From positions 2,861 through 14,717 of the forward strand of contig JAOZQB010000062.1 in NCBI GenBank assembly GCA_029932445.1: a stretch of DNA of 11,857 nucleotides. Reading direction: 5' to 3'. Shown piece by piece: positions 5,795 through 11,857 of the stretch. Position 1 is the stretch's first letter. The number at the start of each line of letters is the position of its first letter. The DNA comes from Bacteroidales bacterium (GTDB lineage Bacteria; Bacteroidota; Bacteroidia; Bacteroidales; JAADGE01). Position numbers and translations under genes: made by a program. The notes beneath the pieces were generated by a model that was not told the DNA's origin, made no database searches, and worked only from the letters and a program-made list of their open reading frames with translations.

Positions 5795-6225
5795 TCGACA
5801 CAGCACTTGCCGTGACCGAAACCGCCGGCAAGATTTATTAACTTCGAAGAACCGCAATGCGGACAATGTTTAATATCCGTATTAAAACTAATTTGAAATA
5901 AATGACCGCATGCTTCACATTTTATAATATTTTGTCTGAAGTGAACATTGCCGCCTTCCAATCTTAAGTTTTTTCCGTTAATTAAAAAATCAGAAAGTTT
6001 TTTTCTGGCAACTTCAATTAATCTGGTAAAAGTAGGACGTGAAATTTCCATTTCAAGAGCAGCTTCTTCTTGTGACATGCCCAAAAAATCCGACAATCGA
6101 ATAGCTTCAAATTCATCCAAACTTAAGATTACGCGTTCCAAATCTTTGGCTGAAATTCCCGAAGGTTTAAAATTTGTAAATATCGGCGGAGTATGTACTT
6201 TTCTGTTTTTTTGCGGTCGTGCCAT
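5791..6225 (-). CDS. DUF134 (UPF0251) family DNA-binding regulator with zinc-ribbon-like tail
   Basis: The 144-aa protein opens with MARPQKNRKV and contains the DUF134 helix-turn-helix: LSLDEFEAIRLSDFLGMSQ (35-51) then AALEMEISRPTFTRLIEVAR (55-74). This resembles sigma-factor region 4-like HTH folds. The C-terminal part has Cys103-x2-Cys106 and Cys121-x2-Cys124, a likely zinc or iron site, then GGFGHGKCC (134-142) with more possible metal ligands. Members are often found near NifX/NifB-type iron-molybdenum cofactor proteins; none is adjacent here. The target is unknown. A small dyad and a -7-like box lie upstream, so autoregulation is possible. Confidence 0.88.
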   Translation of the reverse strand: MARPQKNRKVHTPPIFTNFKPSGISAKDLERVILSLDEFEAIRLSDFLGMSQEEAALEMEISRPTFTRLIEVARKKLSDFLINGKNLRLEGGNVHFRQNIIKCEACGHLFQISFNTDIKHCPHCGSSKLINLAGGFGHGKCCVD

Positions 6226-6247
6226 AATATTTTACTAAGATAATTAA

Positions 6248-6290
6248 CAAAATTATGAATTTATTCTGAAATAATGTTCATAAAGAACAA
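6248..6290 (-). promoter_or_regulatory. Possible promoter and operator of the DUF134 gene
   Basis: On the minus strand TAATTTTG (6255-6248) matches the -7 consensus TAnnTTTG, 22 bases before the ATG. No clear -33 element is at the right distance. About 20 bases further upstream is a perfect dyad, TGTTC-ATAAA-GAACA (6276-6290), placed where a regulator could act. The AT-rich context makes chance matches possible. Confidence 0.35.
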
Positions 6291-6356
6291 AGAATATCAT
6301 AATTTTAAACATCATTCTGAATATTAGAAAATTCTGCCGGCTTAAGTATTAAAAAT

Positions 6357-9300
6357 TTATTTTTCAATCAGAATAAACGGGCTCCAATAAAACGGATGCG
6401 CATAGCTTCCGTCTTCAATAAGTTTCAATTTTGTTATACGCAAAGAATTCCCGTACTGATTATTCAAATCATTCGTATTTAAAATATTTTTATAAAAATT
6501 CAACATTAATTCAGCTCTCGGCTCACCGGAAACTTCCCAAAGCGACAAAATTATATTTTTTGTTCCCGTATAAAATATCGCTTTTGAAAAGCCGGCAATA
6601 CTTTCATTTCTGTCATATTTTCCGTAGCCGGTTTCACAAGTCGACAAAACAAGTAATTCCGGATTCAAATTTAAATTATATATTTCATTCATATATACCA
6701 CACCGTCATTTTCATCATCATCACTATTATGTGCAAACAAAATACCGGATAAACTCGGATTTTCCGAATTAATAAAAGCATGCGAAGCAATATGAATATA
6801 TTTGAATTCTTCGGCATCAATTAACTGAATAAATTCTTCATCAGCTTCATCACGAAGGTCAATTTCCGGTGATTTTTCCGATATTTCAAATTCATTATTT
6901 ATATCCGTAACTTCTTTTTCACTTTCGGTAAGATAAGAAATATGATTACCTGAAAGTAGTCGTGTTTCAGAATTAGTTTGAAAAGTTTGTTGGGTCTTTT
7001 TCAAATTATTATATGTTTCTTTTGAAATCATTTTAATATCGGGTTTGTCAAACACCGGTGCAATACCGACCCAATCATCCGTATATAAAGAATCCGGAAT
7101 TTCCGAAGAAGTATTCTGTAAAAAATCTCCTGATTCTGAATAAGTTACGGAATATCTTTTAATTAAAAACGGATAATCCGTAAAATTCATTGAATTACCG
7201 AAATATTCTTCAGTCAAAAGTGACTCGAAAGGAATCATTCCGATAGTTCCGCCGGGAATAACAATTAAGTGTTTAATTGATGTTTTATTTTTTACGAAAT
7301 CGGGAATTAATTCATTATACAAGGCAAATGCTTCCTCCGTATAAGCTTTTACGCTTGCTTCGTTTTGAGAAAATAGATGCTTTCTGTAATTTTTGAGCTT
7401 ATTGTTAAAGTTGGGGTCCTTAATAATATGATAATGGGTATCTCTTTTTCCGATTGAAAAAACATAAATATAATTTGCCGATTTCGGTGCGAAATAACTT
7501 AATACAACTGTGCTGTCGTTTATGAAATTCTGAATTTTTCTGACCGTAACAGAATAATCTTTATATTTCAATTTGTTGTATTTCGGACAATTCTGCTTTG
7601 ATTCGTAAATAAATGATTGATACTTTTTGTATAAACCGATTAATTTGCTTTTGTCCTTATCAGAAGGATTTTCAGATATTTTTTTTCTTAAATAAGCCAA
7701 ATCTGACAGTAAATTCGTTTCGATATTCAGAATGGAATCAGAAATTCCGGCAAATTTTGTTGCTTGCGGTAAAGAACATAAGATGTATGCCTTATTTTTT
7801 TCGGCATAAAAGAATGCTTTATTTAAATAGTTATTTTCGTTTGTTTTATTATATATAAGCATACATAATGCTGTTGCTTTTTCATAAACTTCCGAAATTT
7901 TATCATCAAGATATTTTTTATCTTTTGACAATAAAGCCGTTTTTCTTATTCTTTCGATGATTAAATCTGCTGCCCCGTATGCATCAGCAGCTTTTTTTAA
8001 AAAATCAGGATTATTTGATCTCAGAAAAAGATTTTTGAATGCATAGGTTTTCTCAATAAGTGTTTCTAAAAGTAATTTTTGGTCGTAATACAAATTAAAA
8101 TTATTATTTAAATCAGGATTTTGTGAGATATCCTGCAAATCAAAGTTCTCAACATTACTGATTAATGCCTTTTGCAAAAACTTTAATTCGGAAAAATAAT
8201 CTTTTTTAATTTTATAAGCAGATGCTTTTAAAAAAAAGAGTTCAGCTGTTTTCGGATTTTTATTTCCGGATAATTTTAATCGGATTTCTAAACTTTTATC
8301 ATAATTTTCGATTGCCGGATAATATTCTCCGTCATTTTCGTATGCGTTTCCGATGTTTTTATATGATTCGGCAACTTCAAGATGATTATCACTTTTCAAC
8401 ACATTTTGTTGAACGATTAAGGCATTATTAAAATAATTTATTGCCGCGTTATTTTTTGAATTCTCACTTAAAATCAAACCGATTTTTGTGTATTGTTCCG
8501 CCACTTTCAAATTCCATGTTTCATACTGTTTTTTACTTATTTCTAATGATTGATTAAAATTCTCAACAGCAGCTTTAAAATTATTCATTTTTAAATAAAC
8601 TTCTCCCGTATTTATCAGAATTTTAGCAACGGCAGAACTTTCTTCTCCGAATATATTCTTAAAAATTCCTAAAGCTTTTTCATTGTATTCCAGAGCTTTA
8701 CCATATTTTCCGGTATAATCCAGCATCTTTGCCGCAGTGGCAAATAAACTCGCGGTTTCTTTACTGTTCTCCCCTAAGTTTCGGACGGTAATCTGCAATG
8801 CTTTTTCGTAATTTTCAGATGCTTTTTCATAATTTCCCGACAGACGAAAAGTTGATCCCGTTTCCGCATATAAAGTTGCAAGTTCTTGATTATATGCGTT
8901 TAGCTTCTTCTTTTTAATTGTCATTGCTTCTGAAAAACATTTTAATGCAAAATCCGGATTTTTCGTTTTCATATAAGCACGACCGGTATTAAGGAGAGAA
9001 CTTGCAATTCTTAAATCATCTTCAGGAAGTATTTGCTTTCTTATTTGCAATGCCTTTTCATAAAGTTTCAGACTTTTATAATATTCGCCGGTTTTTGCAT
9101 ACAATAAAGCTAAATTATTATACGAATCCGTTATTTTAATATGATTGATACCGTGAATTTTTTTTCGTATTCCGAGTGCTTTTATTTGTTGGTTTCTTGC
9201 TTCCGAATATTTTTTTGCATAGAGGTAAACAAAACCTGTTTTTTCACAGAAATCGGCATAAATATCCGAATTTTCTCCTGAGGTACTTATCGCTTTTTGT

Positions 9301-9587
9301 TTTCCTTGAGACAAAATATCCAATGCTTTATTTAATTCTCTTTTATAAATAAATAAATCGACTCTTTTTAATTCACATTCCAAAAAAGCTTCATTAAGAT
9401 TATGCGTCGAATAAATATTACCGGCTTTTATTAAATATTCCGATGAACTGTCGAATTCTGATTCTTTTTGAAATTTATCCGCTTTAATTAAATAAGTTCT
9501 TGCAAGAAGTGTATCCTTAATAAGTGTTTGCGAAAAAGTATTATTAATAATCGTGAAAAGAATCAAAAGTGAAATAATTTTTTTCAT
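6357..9587 (-). CDS. Secreted TPR-CHAT protein (caspase-like peptidase domain)
   Basis: The 1076-aa protein starts with a cleavable-looking signal peptide (MKKIISLLILFTIINNTFSQ). From about residue 112 to 440 there are eight tetratricopeptide repeats at exact 42-residue spacing (starting near 112, 154, 196, 238, 280, 322, 364 and 406), of the kinesin-light-chain type, for example NNLALLYAKTGEYYKSLKLYEKAL. A weaker one follows near 449. A helical linker (about 500-690) leads to a C-terminal CHAT domain with HLIVIPGGTIGMIPFESLL (773-791), the His936 of HIASHAF, the Cys984 of LSTCETG, SIAGFSKAIFYTGTKNIILSLW and a final PFYWSPFILI. His936 and Cys984 are the expected caspase-type dyad and both are present. 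CHAT proteins can be proteases switched on by partner sensing; substrate and partner are unknown here. Export distinguishes it from the cytosolic CRISPR effector Csx29. Confidence 0.9.
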   Translation of the reverse strand: MKKIISLLILFTIINNTFSQTLIKDTLLARTYLIKADKFQKESEFDSSSEYLIKAGNIYSTHNLNEAFLECELKRVDLFIYKRELNKALDILSQGKQKAISTSGENSDIYADFCEKTGFVYLYAKKYSEARNQQIKALGIRKKIHGINHIKITDSYNNLALLYAKTGEYYKSLKLYEKALQIRKQILPEDDLRIASSLLNTGRAYMKTKNPDFALKCFSEAMTIKKKKLNAYNQELATLYAETGSTFRLSGNYEKASENYEKALQITVRNLGENSKETASLFATAAKMLDYTGKYGKALEYNEKALGIFKNIFGEESSAVAKILINTGEVYLKMNNFKAAVENFNQSLEISKKQYETWNLKVAEQYTKIGLILSENSKNNAAINYFNNALIVQQNVLKSDNHLEVAESYKNIGNAYENDGEYYPAIENYDKSLEIRLKLSGNKNPKTAELFFLKASAYKIKKDYFSELKFLQKALISNVENFDLQDISQNPDLNNNFNLYYDQKLLLETLIEKTYAFKNLFLRSNNPDFLKKAADAYGAADLIIERIRKTALLSKDKKYLDDKISEVYEKATALCMLIYNKTNENNYLNKAFFYAEKNKAYILCSLPQATKFAGISDSILNIETNLLSDLAYLRKKISENPSDKDKSKLIGLYKKYQSFIYESKQNCPKYNKLKYKDYSVTVRKIQNFINDSTVVLSYFAPKSANYIYVFSIGKRDTHYHIIKDPNFNNKLKNYRKHLFSQNEASVKAYTEEAFALYNELIPDFVKNKTSIKHLIVIPGGTIGMIPFESLLTEEYFGNSMNFTDYPFLIKRYSVTYSESGDFLQNTSSEIPDSLYTDDWVGIAPVFDKPDIKMISKETYNNLKKTQQTFQTNSETRLLSGNHISYLTESEKEVTDINNEFEISEKSPEIDLRDEADEEFIQLIDAEEFKYIHIASHAFINSENPSLSGILFAHNSDDDENDGVVYMNEIYNLNLNPELLVLSTCETGYGKYDRNESIAGFSKAIFYTGTKNIILSLWEVSGEPRAELMLNFYKNILNTNDLNNQYGNSLRITKLKLIEDGSYAHPFYWSPFILIEK

Positions 9588-9623
9588 TTGCGTTCAGATT
9601 TAGTTTATTGATTTTTTTGATTT

Positions 9624-9690
9624 TTTGATGTTGTTATTGCCGACGATTCAAATATGAAACGTTTTAATGTTTTATATTTTTGTGTCGGCT
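9624..9690. repeat. Degenerate repeat with inverted arms, copy A
   Basis: GCCGAC (9639-9644) and GTCGGC (9684-9689) form a 6-bp inverted repeat around an AT-rich loop. The block resembles 11709-11769: GAT.TTGTTA, GCC.ACGA, CGT.TTTTAATG and TATTTTTGTGT align in order with small gaps. It lies in the gap between the MORN gene and the TPR-CHAT gene. Confidence 0.4.
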
Positions 9691-9694
9691 TTTG

Positions 9695-9727
9695 TTTTTT
9701 TATACAAAACGTTTGAGATTTGTAAAT
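9695..9727. repeat. 33-bp perfect direct repeat, copy 1
   Basis: The sequence is identical to 10704-10736 over 33 bases. It begins with seven T, contains the palindrome AAACGTTT, and has arms TACAAA and TTTGTA around a 10-base loop. It lies 81 bases past the MORN gene stop, in the leader region of the TPR-CHAT gene. The T tract lies on the wrong side of the hairpin for a minus-strand terminator. Confidence 0.85.
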
Positions 9728-9808
9728 AAACTTTTTGTTACTTCAAGATAACCGGCGGATATTTAATCGTCAGCTGTCTGATCAATTATGGAGTTTTAAG
9801 TAAAAATA

Positions 9809-10486
9809 TCAATTAAAAATATCCACCACCCAATCTCCCGGTTCGAATATTTCAAATTCAAAAATGGCATCGTGGCTCGATGTATTTAATTTGTTCATAG
9901 TCGTATATGACACTTTGATAGTCACAGGAAATTTAATAAACTCAAAGCCCTGAGAATACCCTATTTTGGTCTCAACGCCGTTTGAGGCATCAATTCTGAG
10001 ATTTGTAATAGTAGTATTTCGATTGCCGTTTTGTAAGAAATTTATGAGAACACGTTCTTTCATTCCTCCTGATTTACTGAGGGTATACCTATCAATTTGA
10101 AATTTATTAATTATCTTAGGGGCTTTAGGTTTCGGGCCCAGATATAAATCCTCTTCCCACAGACCTTCCATAATACTGTCACGGTCTGCTAATTTCAATG
10201 TTAATATGCCTTCTCCGTTTCGTTTCCCTTTTCTGAATTCTCCGGTATAGCTGTCTCCGTTTGCCCAAGTATAAGTCCCTTTACTAGGCCATCCTTTATA
10301 GAATTTTCCGGTAAATGAATCTACTCCGATTGCTGTACCTTTGCCTTGGGCAAAGCCTTTTCTGCATTTTCCTGTGTAAATACTGTCTATTTCCGGAACC
10401 AATACTTTGCAATCTTCCTGTGCGTTAACGTATTGAGGGAAACTAAATAATAAGACAAATAATAAAACGGATAAAATATGTTTCAT
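9809..10486 (-). CDS. Secreted MORN-repeat protein
   Basis: The 225-aa protein has a signal peptide (to about Ala22-Gln23, ending YVNAQ) and then three MORN-like repeats: IYTGKCRKGFAQGKGTA (36-52), FTGKFYKGWPSKGTYTWANG (58-77) and YTGEFRKGKRNGEGILTL (80-97). The remaining half (about 120-225) is a beta-rich region with no domain I recognise, ending in FEIFEPGDWVVDIFN. MORN repeats usually mediate membrane or protein contacts. The gene is followed by a copy of the 33-bp repeat and then the TPR-CHAT gene on the same strand, but no functional link is shown. Confidence 0.82.
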   Translation of the reverse strand: MKHILSVLLFVLLFSFPQYVNAQEDCKVLVPEIDSIYTGKCRKGFAQGKGTAIGVDSFTGKFYKGWPSKGTYTWANGDSYTGEFRKGKRNGEGILTLKLADRDSIMEGLWEEDLYLGPKPKAPKIINKFQIDRYTLSKSGGMKERVLINFLQNGNRNTTITNLRIDASNGVETKIGYSQGFEFIKFPVTIKVSYTTMNKLNTSSHDAIFEFEIFEPGDWVVDIFN

Positions 10487-10553
10487 AAGATTCTATTTTA
10501 AATATTAACGATAATTTGATGAACACAACACTCGGTATATAAAATAACAGTAA

Positions 10554-10585
10554 CAAATATATATATAATCGGTACAAATATCAAA
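10554..10585 (-). promoter_or_regulatory. Promoter of the MORN-repeat gene
   Basis: On the minus strand TATATTTG (10561-10554) is a full match to TAnnTTTG. A TTTG (10585-10582) lies 20 bases upstream, the spacing expected for the Bacteroidetes -33/-7 promoter. The box ends 67 bases before the ATG at 10486. Confidence 0.55.
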
Positions 10586-10703
10586 ACTAAATACTTTTAC
10601 AGATTTTAAAAATTATTGATTCACTCTTCAGATTGTGTCCGGCAGCAGATGCATTTAAAACCATTACGATCAAATATATTAATTAATCAATCCATTAATA
10701 TTA

Positions 10704-10736
10704 TTTTTTTATACAAAACGTTTGAGATTTGTAAAT
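10704..10736. repeat. 33-bp perfect direct repeat, copy 2
   Basis: Identical to 9695-9727 and in the same orientation, 1009 bases away. This copy starts 10 bases past the stop of the lipoprotein gene and is followed by five more T on the plus strand. Its placement soon after a gene end suggests a 3' processing or termination element or a dispersed repeat, but neither is proven. Confidence 0.85.
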
Positions 10737-10746
10737 TTTTTATTCC

Positions 10747-11517
10747 TTAATTAAATATTATTAAATGTTCAGGGATTTTTTCTTTTTCTACTTTAGAAGA
10801 TTGATGATAATACTTAATCCACTCAACTTTTGAGGATTTCAATTTTAATGAAAGAACTCTGTTGTTGTATTGGTATATTATTATGTTACCAGCATCAATA
10901 TAATCATTGCCGAACAACGCCTCTATTTCTTGCAAAGTTTTACCTGTTAAATTTGCTTTTCCCAATGCCTCATGCATTCCGGCACTTCTAAACCCGATTA
11001 AAACTTCATTTTTGTCATAAAAATCAAAACTTCCCGTATGACCGAAATGATAGACATAGATTTGAAAGGAATTAAAGAGATCTCCCTCACTCATTATTTT
11101 ACCGTTTAAATAACGCATCGGGTTCTTTCCAAATCCCAACCCGTTAAACAGCATATATTTATAATAAAATCCTTCATCTTTTGGTTTATAATAATACTTG
11201 TTTGCTTTGAGTTGTCCGCTGTTTGAAGGACCATATCTTTTTTTGAAATCAATAAGGTTTATCGGTTCCGATAAGAAATCTTTCAAGTACTGCGTTTTTG
11301 AAATTATCTTTACATTTTGTTCGGTTTTTTTTGCTGTATTACTATCATCATTGATAGAATCGAGTGTTTTTTCTTGCAGTAAATTTTTATTTAATGAAAC
11401 AGATTCTAAATCAATATTATCCCGGAAAAGATTTTCAGATTCTGTATCTTCTTTAGATTCATTATTACAGTTGATAATAAGTAATGAAATTAGTAATATA
11501 TAAATTTGGTGCCTCAT
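10747..11517 (-). CDS. Hypothetical lipoprotein
   Basis: The 256-aa protein begins MRHQIYILLISLLIINC, with Cys17 as the likely lipidated residue. It is followed by an acidic stretch (NNESKEDTESEN) like the lipoprotein export signals that send Bacteroidetes lipoproteins to the cell surface. I do not recognise the mature domain. The segment GKTLQEIEALFGNDYIDAG, then IIIYQYNNRVLSLKLKSSKVEWI, resembles the helix-then-hairpin pattern of BamE/SmpA-like folds, but this is a weak resemblance. A central stretch is rich in Gly, Tyr and Phe (GFYYKYMLFNGLGFG). Upstream no full match to TAnnTTTG was found. Confidence 0.75.
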   Translation of the reverse strand: MRHQIYILLISLLIINCNNESKEDTESENLFRDNIDLESVSLNKNLLQEKTLDSINDDSNTAKKTEQNVKIISKTQYLKDFLSEPINLIDFKKRYGPSNSGQLKANKYYYKPKDEGFYYKYMLFNGLGFGKNPMRYLNGKIMSEGDLFNSFQIYVYHFGHTGSFDFYDKNEVLIGFRSAGMHEALGKANLTGKTLQEIEALFGNDYIDAGNIIIYQYNNRVLSLKLKSSKVEWIKYYHQSSKVEKEKIPEHLIIFN

Positions 11518-11777
11518 TTTTATCCTATATTAGTTTTTATTGTCTAAATATCTTTAAATTACAAAAGCAAAATTGCAAAAATTTATTTCCTATGGTCATG
11601 AGAGAAGTTTTGCATTACTTATAACTTTTTGCTACTTGTCAGGTTTATAATTTGCCCTTATTTTTTTTATATTTGTTACCCAAGGTTTACTATTTTTCTG
11701 TTTTTTTTGATATTGTTACTAGCCAACGACTTGAATAAGACGTATTTTAATGCGCTTTATTTTTGTGTTATATCCTT
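11518..11777. other. AT-rich intergenic region with degenerate repeat copy B (11709-11769)
   Basis: No open frame of useful length was found between the lipoprotein start and the right-edge fragment. The only structure seen is 11709-11769, which resembles the block at 9624-9690 (GCCAACGAC, TTTTAATG and TATTTTTGTGT in order). It lacks the matching right arm of the inverted repeat. Confidence 0.4.
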
Positions 11778-11857
11778 TTAATCCTTATAAATGTATAATC
11801 TTAATTTATTATTTTCAAATGGAATTAGTTCAATTTCAAATTTTGTATTTATACTAA
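11778..11857 (-). CDS. Probable C-terminus of a gene entering from the right edge
   Basis: On the minus strand the frame starting at 11855 is open to a TAA at 11780-11778. It gives 25 residues ending LRLYIYKD, with a protein-like mix of charged and beta-forming residues (FEIELIPFENNKL). The other two minus frames are closed by stops within 21 bases of the edge. The fragment is too short to identify and could be a chance open frame. Confidence 0.4.
   Translation of the reverse strand, partial: SINTKFEIELIPFENNKLRLYIYKD

Noticed and set aside
7613..8431. Plus-strand frames inside the TPR-CHAT gene
   Set aside because: They are antisense to a clear TPR-containing coding sequence and rich in Phe, Tyr and Arg as expected from reverse frames of AT-rich DNA.
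6357..9587. Type III-E CRISPR effector Csx29 (TPR-CHAT of Craspase)
   Set aside because: No gRAMP/Cas7-11 gene, no other cas gene and no CRISPR array is present, and the protein has a signal peptide, which does not fit a cytosolic CRISPR partner.
9695..9727. 33-bp repeat as an intrinsic terminator
   Set aside because: The stem is only six AT-rich pairs, and for the minus-strand genes the tract following it is A, not T.

Overview
The window looks like chromosomal DNA of a Bacteroidota (Bacteroidetes) bacterium, probably an anaerobic or facultatively anaerobic one. The evidence is AT-rich DNA, starts without clear Shine-Dalgarno sequences, several upstream boxes matching the Bacteroidetes -7 element TAnnTTTG, a short indolepyruvate oxidoreductase alpha subunit without a ferredoxin tail, a Bacteroidetes-style lipoprotein, and a DUF1987/SiaC tandem pair. 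No rRNA, tRNA or CRISPR array was seen.

Left region (1-2160): the 3' end of one SiaC-like (DUF1987) gene is followed by a complete paralogue. Facing them is a small DUF4395 membrane protein. Its promoter region carries three stacked palindromes, including a perfect FNR-type TTGAT-N4-ATCAA dyad and a CRP-like TGTGA-N6-TCAC dyad. Then comes lipB (octanoyltransferase), divergent from the next operon.

Central region (2108-5794): iorA, iorB and a DUF4442 hotdog thioesterase-like gene form a co-oriented set. They suggest oxidative decarboxylation of aryl-pyruvates to arylacetyl-CoA, perhaps followed by CoA release. The iorA-iorB gap is filled by a three-unit tandem array (3766-4753). The middle unit carries a GxxExxY-family (PD-(D/E)XK-like) gene. 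The two outer units have the same head and tail but lack nearly all of that gene, keeping only its last 13 codons and stop. All units carry short inverted ends. The array therefore looks like an autonomous element (or former one) flanked by two internally deleted, MITE-like derivatives. This is the most interesting feature of the window. The GxxExxY copy has Tyr where the putative catalytic Asp is expected.

Right region (5791-11857, all minus strand): a DUF134 regulator with a zinc-ribbon-like tail; a large secreted TPR-CHAT protein with an intact His/Cys dyad; a secreted MORN-repeat protein; an unrecognised lipoprotein; and probably the C-terminus of another gene at the right edge. The intergenic gaps here hold a perfect 33-bp direct repeat (two copies) and a pair of degenerate repeats. 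Several of these products appear to be exported envelope proteins, but the sequence does not show that they work together.
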